64,000 nucleotides of DNA from Opisthocomus hoazin (GCF_030867145.1 NC_134428.1:2046001-2110000), one strand, 5' to 3'; positions 33,723 to 46,393 are shown, numbered from the stretch's first letter. Translations and numbers: made by a program. The notes: generated from the sequence alone by a model not told the origin.

Positions 33723-34329
33723 AGTAGCATGCCCCTGCTTGAAGGGTAGTTTAACTGATGATGAAGCATTTCTTGGTAGTCAGAAGAGAAGGAAAGCTCA
33801 ATAAAATGCTGTTTGGAAGGTTCCAATGGCATGTGCAGAAAAAGAGATGTCACTGAAAGGGTAGCATTGTGGTACAAGAGGTCACTCAGAGGGAACCTGG
33901 ATCAACCCATGGCTTTGTGTTTCAAGGAACAGCCAGTGAGTGTACAGAGACGTCAATGGAAGGCATAGAAATGCCAGGGTGAGAGTTAGGTAGGAAATAA
34001 AGATGGGTGTCTACAGGCTGAAGGTAAAGAGATGCAGGCATGGGATGGTGTAGGACAGCCTGCAGTGGAGATGGCTAAGTACTGCGGCAGGGCAGAAAGG
34101 CTCAACATGACCGAGGGCTTTGTCGCCTTGGCTATGGCAGTTGCCTCTGCCATCAAGGCCTACCAGAAGAAACATTATTTGAGGCTCTGGACTTTGTTTC
34201 ATCCTCATCCCTTCTTTTGGAGGCTGGGAGGTTTCGTGGAATTTTCCTACACTGGGCATTGCTCACCCTCTGTACAGCCCCAGGCCAAAGTTAGCAATCC
34301 TCACAAACATCCATCATGAGACACCGACA

Positions 34330-35420
34330 CCAAGATGCACAAATTAAGCAAACTCCTAAATCAGGCTTTGTGCTTTGGGAACTTCGTCAGCTTGCTAAGT
34401 GAGTGTGGAATACAAGGGAAACCCTGTGGAGGCAGGGTGCTGGCTGTGGGAAACCGTACAACTTGAGACAGAACAGCACTGTCTCATGACCCTGAAGGAG
34501 CAGCGCATCCTGTGCCTCCCTTTGCTGTTCTCAGATCAGCTGTTTTCACACATCCAGCTGCAAAAGATCCTGGAAAATAGCAACCGTGAACTTCGCAAAG
34601 CCACAAATCCAAAGATGATTGGCTCTAGTAACTATTGTATTAGTATATATGGTATTCACTTGAGCAATAAAATGACTCTGATTGAGCACAAGATTGGGGT
34701 CCATGAAGTCATTCACCACAGCTGGCTTGTGAAACCCATCTCCCTCTGAGACGTCAGGTAGGCAAAGTGTTAAGCACTTGTGCATGGCAACAACCAGTCT
34801 TGCGGGGGGGGCTGTGAAAACGCCAAGGCACCCCTCCCCACGCACACAGATTTATTTTCAAGAACTTTCAGGAAGCTGTGAAACAGGTAAATGAAGGCTA
34901 TAAAAGCAGAGGAGGCCAGGTCCTTGCGACACACACCCACTACCGGAGGACACTGACCACCAGTAGAGACTGCCACTGGATCCAATGGTGATGAGACCTT
35001 TTCATTTATTTCTTCCTTTTGTTTTCCTCTCTTTCTCTACCTCTGACATTCTAGGCACATAAAGGTAGTGTTGTTGTAGGTTTGCCAGTCTGCTATGTTC
35101 TGTGGTTTCATAAAATCAGACATAGTGTTGTGGTAAGCCTTGCCAAGTCAATATCTGTTCTAATCCCACAGTGCTCAAATGAATGTTATGAAGTTACTAA
35201 GTAATCATACTTTGTAATCTTACTGAATTTCAAGTAAAGCATCGGTTTTAGTCAAGCCTCTTGATCATTGTTATGACTTCTGGGTATCGCAAAGAGAAAT
35301 AAAAAAACCCCTGTCCTTAACCCACTGAGTGGGACAGAGCACCCTAACACCCCACTACTCCCAAGAAGAGCCCTGAGCCACGCGTGAGGGACAGGGTCTA
35401 GCTTCCCAGGGCCTGGGGCT
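34330..35420 (+). mobile_element. Left-arm-only insert, possible LTR
   Basis: This stretch has no counterpart in the right arm, where 47540-47660 spans the equivalent site. It carries TATAAAA at 34899-34905 and AATAAA at 35298-35303, an arrangement compatible with an LTR. I could not identify clean TG...CA ends. Alternatively, the right arm suffered a deletion. Confidence 0.35.
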
Positions 35421-37439
35421 CAGCCCTTGGCCTTGCTGCTACATAAAGCAGACCAAGGGTTTTCTCAGCATTGCAGCCACCTGCACAGTGCCTCTGCCTA
35501 CCTGCAATCGTGGCCTCCAATTCTCTGCTCTAAGGAGTCCCTGGGGAGGCTTTGTCAGTAATGGACCGCAGTGGGGCCAATCAATGCTTCCAGGTACTTT
35601 CAGTTTTCCTGCTGACTTCTTGAACAGTTTTTTCTATCCCATCTCAGTATCTCAGCTTCAGGGACTCAACACCAAATACCCCATGGGGCTCATTAAAATA
35701 CAGGAAGCGCTAACAAGCTAATGTGTAATTTTCTTTGAGTCTGCAACTTATGCAGCTAATTGGAGTTTTTTCATAGTGTAGTTAAGGAGGAAGATGTCCT
35801 ACTGCACCTAATAATTTTTTTTTTTTTTTTTCATTTTAAGGGATATTTTTAATTGCTTTTCAGCTTACAGAAGAAGTCGTAGAAGCATTCTCCAAGTGCT
35901 AGTAGTCCAGTGTGTCTCCTCAGGATGTCTGGACAGGTAGGAAAAACAGTCCCTTCAGGTCCGACAACTTTGCTCCTCACCTCCCCAACCCCAATGTTTC
36001 TCTCATTGGCCACCTGGAGCTTGTGTCACTGTTCCTTGCATCAGACTTCTCCAGTGATCTCTGCAGCTGGATGTTACAGCTCCATTGCACCATCTCCCAT
36101 CTACTGTCCTTAGAGAACTGCCTGCTCACAGACACAAAAGGAGTTTTCCTATTTGTACGGAAGGAAAATTAAAGCATGACCAATTTTCATGAGGAACAAA
36201 ATACACTCTGTAACCATATGCTAACTAGAAGCTGCCTCTAGTGAGGTTGCTTGTCTGTAAGGGATAAAATTCTCAGAAATGTTGGAGATAATAGATAAAA
36301 GAAGATAGAAGTGAACATAATTAAAGAGGTGCCAAAAGAGACAATTAGACTACTGAAATATAGATGAGCTTTCAACTACCTGAAGCTCAAAACAGCGGTA
36401 TAAGTGAGAGGTATCTGAACGAAAAAGAAGTAGGAAGATGAAATTGGAGAGCAATGGAAATGGCCTTTGTCTAGGCAGTCTGTGTTTGACAAGACATTAG
36501 AAAAGGTCATTGTTTCAGGACAGGTGAGAATATATGAAAGAGTAGAGAAACTAAATACACTGCAGAAGAGGCAGAATAGTGGTACTCATCTTATAGGGGA
36601 AGATCGACGTTTCTTTGGAATATCCCTTTTCAAAGGTCATGGGATTGCAGAGGGCTCTTGTGAGTGAGGACAGACCAATGTTGTGCCCATCGTTGAAAGA
36701 GGTTGAAACGGCAACCCAGGGAACCCCAGGCTGTACAAGGTCGCATTGGTGAGGAGCGAGCCCTCAAGTAGGGTCCTCTGGGGTGACATTTCTGGGCACC
36801 TGAAATAGAAGACTGTGTCCAAGAATCATCAGCATGTACTTACCAAGGGTCAATCATGCCTCACTGACCTGATTGCCTTCATGATGGAGTAACGGCATTT
36901 GTGAATGAGGGGAGAGCAGTGTCTGTTGTTTCTCTCTGCTTCAGCGAGATATTCGAAGTGGTCTCCCTCCATATCCTTGTACCCAGGATAGGCCATTACA
37001 GTCTGGATGGGGAGACAGACGGGCAAAACACGAGTCGGAAGATGAGGCTGAGAGGACAGTGGTGAAGGGGTCATACACTACCTGGAGGTGACTGGGACAT
37101 ACTGGGGCATTGTGGGGCAGTACTGGGAACTCTCCTGGGCCCAAAGCAATGTAAGACCTGTATCCTTTGTACAGAGGAAGCAACTCTCACATGTATTAGT
37201 AGCAACCAATTGGGGTATATTCCTTCAGGAGTGGACTGCTCCAGCATGGGTCCACCCCCACAGGCCACAGGTCCTGCCAGAAAACCTGCTCCTGTGTCAG
37301 TTCTCTCCATGGGCAGCAGTTCCTGCCAGGAGCCTGCTCCACAACGGTCTTCCATGGGCTGCGGGTCTCACTATCCTAAGGGAGAAACGCCAGCCCAGCA
37401 CGGCTTCTCTTCTGGACTAGACCACCAGACGTCCTGCAG

Positions 37440-37985
37440 GGTGGGTGTTTCCTGTGCCTGTGGGAGTCAAGAAAACTCAATGCTTGTAACAGACCAGTGT
37501 CTTGGCTACTGCTCATCCATGTCTGACCAGCGTCAAGGCCTGCTCTGTTTCCACTTACTCCCTTCCAGTGAGTAAGTGGGCAGTGGGAAAGAAGTTGTGA
37601 GAGGACACAGCCAAGACAGCTGATCCAAACTGACCACAGGAATATTCCTTACCATATGAACTCATGCTAAGAAATAAAAGCTTGGGACAGAGGAAAAGGA
37701 TGTGGAGGTTTTTATCACTTAAGGAATTTGAAGGCTGGAAAGTGGCAGAGCATCAGTCTGCTTGTGGGAGGTGGTGAAGGATGGTCTTTGGTCTTTCACT
37801 TGGTGAGGTCTTTTTTTAATCTCTTTTCTTCATCTATTAAACTCTTATTATTATCTAGAGCAGAAACTTTTCACACTTCATTTCTTCTTGTTCTCTTCCC
37901 TGTCCCACTGGGGAAGGGGAGGAAAGAATGGGTAGCAGGTGGGCTACTGGCCAGAGTCAACACACAACAGCAAGGAAGGTCTTGA
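37440..37985 (+). repeat. LTR (family 1) in the left arm
   Basis: It belongs to the family of 52688-53278: GAGTAAGTGGGCAGTGGG, GACACAGCCAAGACAGCTG, GAATATTCCTTACCATATGA, then CATCTATTAAACTCTTATTATTA and CCCACTGGGGAAGGGGAGG. The equivalent LTR lies inverted in the right arm. Confidence 0.75.
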
Positions 37986-37999
37986 TAACTGGGAGTGAG

Positions 38000-38400
38000 T
38001 TCAGTGCAGGGCCGCCTGCTCAGAGGCTGAAGCACTTTTCTGGCAGGAGAAACTGAGGGCAAAGGGCCTTGTTTAGCCAGGAGAGTGGAAGGTCTCAAGA
38101 ACCTTGTAGCAACCTGTCATTCCCTACGGAGAAGTTTTCATGAAGATGGAGCAAGTCTTGTCAGCGTGGTGCCTGGCAGGAGGACAATAGACAATAGTGA
38201 GATGTTGAAATAAGGAAGGATCAGGACAGAGATAAGGAAAAAAATATTTTTCTCCATGAGGACATCCAAGCATTGCAGCAGGTCTTCTAGAGATGTTGTG
38301 CCATCTCTGTTCTTGGCAGCTCTCCAGCCACCACTGGATTACACCTTGAGCAATGTGGTCTGGCTCCAAAGCTGGTCCTAACATGAGCACGAGGTAGGAG
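38000..38400 (+). mobile_element. Old CR1 3' fragment in the left arm
   Basis: It reads as decayed CR1 3' sequence (GAGGCTGAAGCACTTTTCTGG, CAAGCATTGCAGCAGGTC). Its inverted partner is at 44810-45190. Confidence 0.6.
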
Positions 38401-39250
38401 CAGAGACCTCCTCAAGTGCCATTAAGGAGATGGGAAACTTAAATGATGCTGGGGTTCCTTTCCCCTCTTGGTCTTCCCTTGAGGACAGTCGGGAAAGTTC
38501 TCAGGTTCCCCACAAGCATGGAACTAAGTCAGATGTTAGTATAGTCAGACCAGCTGCAGCTTTCTTGTCCTGCTCCAGGCAGCATTGCTCAGATGCCAGG
38601 CTGCTTGACAGGTATCCTCAAAACACTCATCTCAAACATTTCCTTTGCTTCCCCTTCTATTTGTGTTTTCACTCTTCCCACCTCTCCAGTCCTGTTCTTT
38701 AACCGTCCTTATCCACTGCTATGCAAAAAAAAAAAAAAAAAGCCAAGTCTTCTTTTCCATTTCCCTACTGGACCTGCGTTTGCTCACTTTGTACCCGCAT
38801 TTCTTAGATGATTGCCATGGTGCTTACTACCTCGCTTAGCAACTTGATGAATACTGGCACTCTTTGCTTATCTGTAACTACCTAATTCATGGTCATATTA
38901 GCACCATGGCACAGGATGACGATAAGTACACATACTTTCCAAGCTGGATGGTTGGAGGTTCTGACCATGGGGACCTTGAGACACCTGGGGATTTGGCCAA
39001 CAGGGACCTGAATGTTGAGAAGGAAAAGCTGCAGAATAAGTCCAAACAGCAGCATGGGAAGGGATCTGACTAGCAAAGGAGTGCCTTGACAAGAAGGACC
39101 GGGGCATCATGACGGCAGATGCCATAGGAGCCAGTGGGCCTCATATTTCAATAGGAAAGTGACAGTGTCCAGAGGAGGTCTTCCAAAATAGAGGGAGCGG
39201 CCTAAAGCATGAAATGTGAGGAGATTCTGAGGAAACTGGGTCCATCTGGC

Positions 39251-40899
39251 CTCCTGAAGGAGAGGCATGGATTGCCCTAGTAAAAGCCTACTGCTACCTG
39301 GAGATATGACAGAGCCAAGCTCTCCTCTGCAGTGGCTAGTGATATGATAGAGGTAACAGCCACAAAGTGCCTCTTAGGAGCTTGCAGCTGAGCCTTATGA
39401 AAAATCAAATGGACTAGGAGGTGACTGCTGTCATATCTACCTCTGGAGCTCTTCACATTTCAGCTCCAAAACATCACAGCCATTCTGGAGGCTGGACGAG
39501 ACACCCCCAACAGTCTCTTCCCCACCAACACTTCTATGAGCCTGTGCTTCCCTACGTGTTCTACAAGAAGAGATTAAGCTGGAGGTGAGGTCCTCTACAT
39601 CATAGAACAACTCAGAGTGGAACGGAGCTCAGAAGGTCTCAAGTCCAATGCCCAGCTCAAAGCAAGGCCAGCCCTGAGGTCAGACCAGGTTGTGCAGCAA
39701 ATGTCAGCATCCACAGAGAGAGTTTACACATAAACCAGGCATCTAAGCCCCGATTACACAAATGGAGACAGTGCATTTGGCCAGCTGCCTGACGACAGCT
39801 ATTGGTATGCCAGGCCTCCTGAGATTCCTGGGAACATTCACCTTCTACAAGCTTCCTGGGATGTCTTCCCACCATGGGGTGCTTTAGGCTGTAAACAGAA
39901 CTGAAAGCAAGGCTCTGACTTGGGTACTCTCAAATCAATTGCTAAATGAGACCAAGGTGGAAGGGGCTCTTGTAGGAGATTTCAGGCCTTTGAGGAAGGA
40001 GCTGAAGATAACAGTTTGGAACTAGGACAGCCTTCAGATCACTCCACATGTGACGGCTCTGCTCCTGACATCCAATCCTTGGCCCCCACAAACGTCACCT
40101 GTTCCTCTCCTCCCAAAACCTCACCAAGTGGTGGAAAGAAAGGAAGCAGAAAGGCCTGTGGCCTCTGTGAGTCAGCTGGAGTCTGGCACTTGGAGGTCCA
40201 CAGTGTCATTTCCTTGTATATCTGACAAAGATGAAGATGGGAAGTGAGTCTGAATGCCCAAGTCATCAAAGTCCATGAACAGGCAAAGCTGTGTCTACAG
40301 CTGTGTTTGGAGACCAGTACGTGTACAGCAAAGATGAAGCTGGGGCTGCAGCTCAGGCCTGGGCTAAAAGGGTCTCCTGGGCCCAAGGAATAGAGGTGTG
40401 GGTGGAGGCCCCAGGCATGGCTGGTCAGGGCCATGAAGGCCTATGGATGCTCTCCGGGTCCTGACACTGCACAGAAAAAGGAATTAAAAAAAAAAAGGCA
40501 AAATTAGAGATATAAAATGCGGAAGCATAAATACAGAGTTCCTCCAAAGAACATATCTCCACTCAAACTTCTGTTCCTTGAAACACAAAGAGATGGGCTG
40601 GTCTCATCCTCCTTCTGGATGACTTCTTGCACCACAGCACTACCCTTTGCATGACATTTCTTTGGCCTCAAGTTCATTCTCCGCCTGCCAAGCTGTTCTC
40701 CGTGGCGGTGTTGCTATATCCTGCTGTTTCCTACCTCCAGGGAAATCTCCCACCCACCAGCCTTCTTGAAGCCTTTCACCAGACCACTGAGAAGCAGCCT
40801 CCCCATCATCTCGCAAGTCTGCTAGCCTTTCAGCTTCTTGGATAGACATGCCCAAGCTGTGTGCCTGCTGCTGTCCCAACATGTACTCAGACAGAAAGG
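39251..40899. other. Spacer between the inverted arms
   Basis: It separates the two arms. A short CR1-like 3' stretch is visible near 39600-39680 (GGAACGGAGCTCAGAAGGTC...CCAGCTCAAAGCAAGG). Bases 40860-40920 resemble 51180-51225 and carry a CAGCAGCAGGCACACAG word (minus strand) like the satellite anchor. I see no gene. Confidence 0.45.
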
Positions 40900-41082
40900 A
40901 CACGACCCTATCCGCACATTCCCTTCAGCAGGCCAGGAAGGCCCAGTTCCCTCACACTCTCCTCACAGTTCACACTTTAGGCCCCCTCACTCCATCTTAG
41001 AATCATAGAAAGTTTTGGGTTGGAAGGGACCCCTAGATGTCATCTAGTCCAACCCCCCTGCAGCGAGCAGGGACACCACTAA

Positions 41083-42351
41083 CTAGATCAGGTTGCTCAG
41101 AGCCCTGTCCAACCTGGTCTTGAATGTTTCCAGGGACGGGGCCTCCACTACCTCTCTGGGCAACCCGTTCCAGTGTTTCACCACACTCACTGTAAAGAAT
41201 TTCTTCCTTATATCTACCCTACACCTACCCTGTTTTAGTTTAAAACCATTACCCCTCGTCCTGTCACTGCTGTCTCTACTAAAAAGATTGTCCCCATCTT
41301 TCCTATAGGCTCCCGTGAAGTACTGAAAGGCTGCAATCAGGTCTCCCCGCAGCCTTCTCTTCTCCAGGCTGAACAAGCCCAACTCTCTCAGCCTGTCCTC
41401 ATAGGAGAGGTGCTCCAGCCCTCGGATCATTTTTGTAACCCTCCTTTGGACCCACTCCAACAGTTCCATGTCCTTCTTGTGCTGAGGGCTCCAGAGCTGA
41501 ACGCAGTACTCCAGGTGAGGTCTCACCAGAGCAGAGGAGAGGGGCAGAATCACCTCTCTCGACCTGCTGGCCACGCTTCTCTTGATGCAGCCCAGGACAC
41601 GGTTGGCCCTCTGGGCTGTCAGTGCACATTGCTGGCTCATGTCCAGCCTTTGGTCTATCAGTACCCCCAAGTCCCTCTCAGCAGAGCTACTCTCGATCCT
41701 TTCATCCCCCAGCCTGTATTGATAGTGGGGATTACCCCGACCCAGGTGTAGGACCTTGCACTTGGCCTTGTTGAACCTCATGAGGTTCACACAGGCCCAC
41801 CTCTCCAGCTTGTCCAGGTCCCTCTGGATGGCATCCTGTCCTTCTGGTGTCTCGACCGTACCACTCAGTTTGCTGTCATCTGCAAACTTGCTGAGGGTAC
41901 ACTCAATGTCGCTGCCCATGTCATTGATAAATATATTGAACAACAGCGGTCCCAGTACAGACCCCTGAGGGACTCCACTCGCCACTGGTCTCCATGTGGA
42001 CATTGAGTCGTTGACCACTACCCTTTGGCTGCGACCATCCAACCAATTCCTTATCCACCAAACGGTCCACCCATCAAATCCATGGCTCTCCAATTTAGAG
42101 AGAAGGATGTTGTGGGGGACCGTGTCAAAGGCTTTACAAATATCCAGATGGATGACATCCATTGGTTTTCCCTTGTCCACCCTTGTTGTTACAACATCAT
42201 AGAAAGCCACTAGCTTGGTGAGGCAGGACTTGCCCTTGGTGAAGCCATGCTGGCTGTCTCGAATCCCCTCCCTGGCCTCCATGTGCCTTAGCATATCTTC
42301 TAGGAGGATCTGTTCCATGATCTTCCCAGGCACAGAGGTGAGGCTGACAGG
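41083..42351 (-). pseudogene. CR1 ORF2, reverse transcriptase part
   Basis: From the second stop (42354-42352, in the NYxPVSLTS motif, where Arg is usual) the frame is open to 41083. It includes the fingers, the palm with AFDTVPH and FADD, and the C-terminal domain ([28 protein letters not shown]). The FADD motif lies near 41887-41876. The apparent start at 42333 is a GTG inside the domain, not a true start. Confidence 0.9.
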
Positions 42352-42354
42352 TCA

Positions 42355-43993
42355 GTAGTTCCCAGGGTCTTGCTTTCTACCCTTTCTGAAAAGGGACACA
42401 ATGTTTCCCTTTTTCCAGTCACTGGGGACTTCCCCTGACTGCCATGACTTTTCAAATATCATGGAGAGTGGCTTGGCAACTACATCAGCCAGTTCCCTCA
42501 GGACTGTGGGATGCATCTCATCAGGTCCCATGGACTTCTGTACGTTTAGGTTCTTCAGGAGGTCCCGAACCTGGTCTTCACTTACAGCTGGAGGGATTTT
42601 ACCCTCCTGGTCTCCTTCATGCCATTCATCGACTCAGGAGGGGTGAGGAGAGAGGTTGCCAGTGAAGACTGAGGCAAAAAAGTTGTTGAGTACCTCAGCT
42701 TTCTCCTCATCTGCTGTTGCCAGTTCGCCCGTCTCGCTCCTGAGCGGGGGTACGCTTTCTTTGACCATCTTTTTCCGGCTGACATACCTGTGGAAGCCCT
42801 TCTTGTTATTTTTTGCATCCCTTGCCAAGCTCAGCTCTAGCTGTGCCTTGGCCTTCCTGACCTCATCCCTACACAACCGGGCAGCTTCCCTATACTCTTC
42901 CCAGGAAGCCAGTCCCTGCTTCCACTGCCTGTGCAGTTCCCTCTTGTTCCTTAGTTTCACCAGCATCTCTTGCCTCAGCCATGCCGGTCTCTTCCCTTCT
43001 CTGCCCGACTTCTTACACTTGGGGATCGAGAGCTCTTGCGCTCTGTGGAATACATCCTTAAAGACCTGCCAGCGCTGTTCTGTTCCCCTGTCCCTGAGGA
43101 CCGTTTCCCAGGGAGTCCTTCTGACTATCTCCTTGAAGAGCTGGAAATTTGCCCTCCTAACATTTAGGGCCCTGACTATGCTCTTCGTTATTCCCGTTTC
43201 CCTCAGTAGCATTAGTTCCACCAGCGCGTGGTCACTGCAGCCCAGGCTACCTCCGATCTTGACATCCCCAACGAGCTCACTCGCATTGGTGACCACCAGG
43301 TCTAGTATCGCATCCCCTCGGGTAGGGGTGCTTATTACCTGGCTTAAGAAGTTGTCCTCAACGCATTCTATGAACCTGCTGGATTGCCTACAGCTTGCCA
43401 TGTTGCTTTTCCAGCAGATGTCGGGGTAGTTGAAGTCCCCGAGTAGGATGAGAGCCTGCGAGCGCGAAGCCTCCTGGAGTTGGAGGAAGAACACTTCGTC
43501 TATCAGCTCCTCTTGATCTGGCGGCCTGTAGTAGACACCAACCACTAGGTTCCCTTTGTTGCCTCTCTCTCTGATTCTTACCCATAAGCTTTCGACCTGC
43601 TCGTGGTTATTCTTAAGGGACAGCTCTTCACTCTGTAGTGTTTTCTTGATGTAAAGGGCAACGCCCCCGGCCCTCCTTCCTCGCCTGTCCCTTCTGAACA
43701 GCCTGTAGCCATCAAGAGATGCATTCCAGTCGTGGGATTCATCCCACCAAGTTTCCGTGATGGCAATCAGGTCGTAGCTTTCCAGCAGCACGATTGCTTC
43801 CAGCTCCTCCTGTTTGTTTCCCATGCTGCGTGCGTTTGTATAGAGGCATTTCATCTGAGCTGTCGGCCTTGTTACCTTCATAGCAGAGCACCCCTTTTTT
43901 CCCTTGAGGCGTTTCATGGGTATTTTCTTGTTGGCACCTGATACCTCAGGCGCCTCCAGCTCCCTTCCGCAAGACTTCCACATTGCTGCAGAC
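42355..43993 (-). pseudogene. CR1 ORF2, endonuclease part and RT start
   Basis: The open frame extends upstream to 44058, but residues encoded by 44058-43994 derive from the host arm, so the apparent ATG is not the CR1 start. Endonuclease catalytic-type residues (N, E, D and the SDH triad) are all visible. The TGA at 42636-42634 falls between endonuclease and RT. Beyond it the same frame stays open for about 93 codons, to the second TGA. Confidence 0.9.
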
Positions 43994-45212
43994 TCTTGGC
44001 AGACCTCCTCTGGACCCTCTCCACTTTCTTCACTTTTCTTTTGAAATGGGAGGCCCACTGGCTCCTATGGCATCTGCCATTATGATGCCCAGGCCCATCT
44101 CCTCAGGGCACCCCTTCACTGGTCAGATCCCTTCCCATGCTGCTGCATGGAGTTGTTCTGCAACTTTTCCTTTTATATCTTCAGGTTTCTGCTGGTGAAA
44201 TCCACACGTATCTCAAGGTCCCCATGAACAAAACCTCCAAGTGTCCAGCTTTTAAAGTACGTGTGCTCATGGTCATCCTGTGCCATGGTGCTTCTAATAC
44301 AACCATCAATTAAGATAAGAAAAGATTACTCATGTTCATGGAGTTTCCAATCAAGGTAGAAAGCACCGTGGCAATCGTCTAAGAAAGAAGGGTACAAAGA
44401 GAGCAAACGCAGGCCCAGTGGGGAAATGGTGAAGAAGACTTGGCTTTTTTTTAGCATAGGAGGTCACAAGGATTGTTAAAGCGTAGGACTGGAGAGGAGG
44501 GAAGAGTGAAAAGGGAATGAAAGGGGATGCAAAGAAAATGATGGGGACTCTTTGGGGATGCTTGTCAAGCAGCCTGCCATCTAAGTAACGCTGCCTGGAG
44601 CAGGACAGGAAATCTGCAGCTGGTCTGACTACCCTAACATCTGACTTAGTTCCATCTGACTTAGTCACGGGAACCTGAGAATTTTTCCTGCTGTCCTCAA
44701 GGGAAGACCAAGAGCGGAAGAAACCCCAGCAACACTTGAGTTTCCTGTATCTTGAATTGGACTTGAGGAGGTCTCTGCTCTGGCCTCACATTCACATCAG
44801 GAATATCTGTACAGCCTGACCACGTTGCTCAAGTCTTGCTCTAGTGGTGGCTGGAAAGCTTCCAGGGACAGAGATGGCACAACATCTCTGGAAGACCTGC
44901 TGCAATGCTTGGATGCCCTCATGGAGGGAAAGATTTTCCTTCTCTCTGTTCTGAATCATTCTTATTTCCACATCTTGCTACTGTTTATTACCCTCCTCCC
45001 AGGCACCACGGTGACAAGACTGGCTCCATCTTCATGAAAAATTCCCCATAGGGACAGACAGGCTGCTATGAGGTTCTTGAGATCTTCCACTCTCCAGGCT
45101 AAACAAGACCCTTGCCCTCCGTTTCTCCTGCCAGGCAAGTGCTTCAGCCCCTGAGCATCTTGGCAGCCCTGCACTGAACTCACTCCCAGTTATCAAGAAC
45201 TTCCCTGCTGTG

Positions 45213-45715
45213 TTGGGTTAAATCTGGCCACTAGTCCAGCAGCCAGGCACTCATTCCTCCCCTTCCCCAGTGGGACAGGGCAGAACACAGGGAGAAATAA
45301 AGTGTGAAAAGTTTCAGCTCAAGATAATAACAGATTAATAGGTGAAGAAAAGAGACTAATAAGGTCTCACCGAGTGAAACAAAGACCATCCTTCACCACC
45401 TCCCACAAGCAGTCTGATGCCCAGTCACTTTCCAAGAAGCACATAAATTGGACAATAAATATGTCCACATCCTTCTTCCTCTGTCACATGCTTTTATTCC
45501 TGAGCATGAGGTCCTATGGTATGGAATATCCCTCTGGGGAGTTTGGATCAGATGTCCTGGCGTTGTCCCCTCTCGGCTTCTTTCCCACCACACACTTACT
45601 CACTGGGCAGGAGCAGAATGAGAAACAGAGCAGGCCTTGACACTGGGCAAACATGGATAAACAATAGCCAAGACACTGGTGTGTTCCAAGCATTGAATTT
45701 TCTACTTTTTGAGTT
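45213..45715 (-). repeat. LTR (family 1) in the right arm
   Basis: The plus strand starts TGTTGGGTTAAATCTGGCC, the reverse complement of an LTR 3' end. It continues as the mirror of 37440-37985 (CCTCCCCTTCCCCAGTGGG, AATAACAGATTAATAGGTGAAG). It marks a shared insertion that predates the duplication of the arms. Confidence 0.75.
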
Positions 45716-46214
45716 TTCTATTTTTCTACTGCCCCACAATGCCCCAGTATGTCCCAGTTACCTCCAGGTAGGACATGACTCCTTCACCACTGCTCTCTCA
45801 GCCTGATCGTCCAACTGTTTTTTTATCCATTTCTTTGTCAGCTCATCCAGACTGTAATGGCCTAACCTGGGAAAAAGGACATTGAGGGAGACCATGTCAG
45901 AAGGGTCAAAAATGGCATCCACTGTTCTTTACTCATCCACAAATGCTGATACTTCATCATGGCGGCAGTCAGGTTTGAGAGGCATGAATGACCCATCATC
46001 AATCCATGCTGACTGCTATCAGACATGTTCTTGTTACTTAGGTGCACAGAAATGCCAAAGTGACCTTGTACAGCCTGGGGTTCCCTGGGTTGTCTTTCTG
46101 ACCTTTTTCAACAACAGGCGCAACATTGCCTTGTCCTCACTCACAAGAGCCCTCGACCAATGCCATGAAATTTTGAAAGGGATATTCCAAAGAAATATGG
46201 ATCTCTCCCTATAA

Positions 46215-46393
46215 CTTCAAAACTCAACCACAGAATGGTTGGGTTTGCAAGGCACCTCTGTGGGTCACCCAGTCCAACCTCCCTGCCGAAGCAGGGTCAC
46301 CCAGAGCAGGCTGCACAGGACCTTGTCCAGGGGAGTCTTGAATATCTCCGGAGAAGCAGACTCCACAACCTCCCTGGGCAGCTTGTTCCAGTG
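46215..46393 (-). mobile_element. Short CR1 insertion in the right arm
   Basis: The plus strand reads ACAGAATGGTTGGGTTTGCAAGG, then CTCCACAACCTCCCTGGGCAG, the antisense of a CR1 3' end. The sequence on both sides is continuous with the empty copy near 12955-12975. Confidence 0.85.

Larger units (their letters stand above)
33420..39250. repeat. Left arm of the large inverted repeat
   Basis: Its reverse complement matches the right arm (40900-48600) in one order: 33500-33720 with 48200-48400, 34010-34260 with 47660-47900, 35440-36170 with 46810-47540, 36180-36480 with 46480-46800, 37080-37130 with 45730-45775, 37440-37985 with 45213-45715, 38100-38370 with 44810-45060, 38400-39170 with 44000-44720. 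It contains decayed CR1 pieces and one LTR but no gene. Arms are clearly diverged. Confidence 0.85.
40999..43993 (-). mobile_element. CR1 LINE, near-complete ORF2 with two stops
   Basis: This non-LTR retrotransposon encodes an endonuclease/reverse transcriptase. On the minus strand ORF2 runs in one frame from the truncated 5' end to about 41083, then a 3' UTR ends CTATGATTCT at 40999. Endonuclease motifs: TNARSMGNKQ, ITETWWDE, VGVYYRPP, LLGDFNYPD, GCSDHALVE. RT motifs: [21 protein letters not shown] (motif A), [13 protein letters not shown] (motif B), KFADDSKL (motif C). Only two stops break it, both TGA: 42636-42634 and 42354-42352. ORF1 and the 5' UTR are missing (5'-truncated). A TCTT sits at both edges (40995-40998, 43994-43997). 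Confidence 0.93.

Noticed and set aside
38723..38743. A-run as a processed-pseudogene tail
   Set aside because: The inverted partner near 44445 has a shorter run at the same place and no retrocopy precedes it. It is simple-repeat expansion inside the arm.
42656..43429. 257-codon Ser/Leu-rich open frame on the plus strand
   Set aside because: It is antisense to the CR1 endonuclease region and resembles no known protein.
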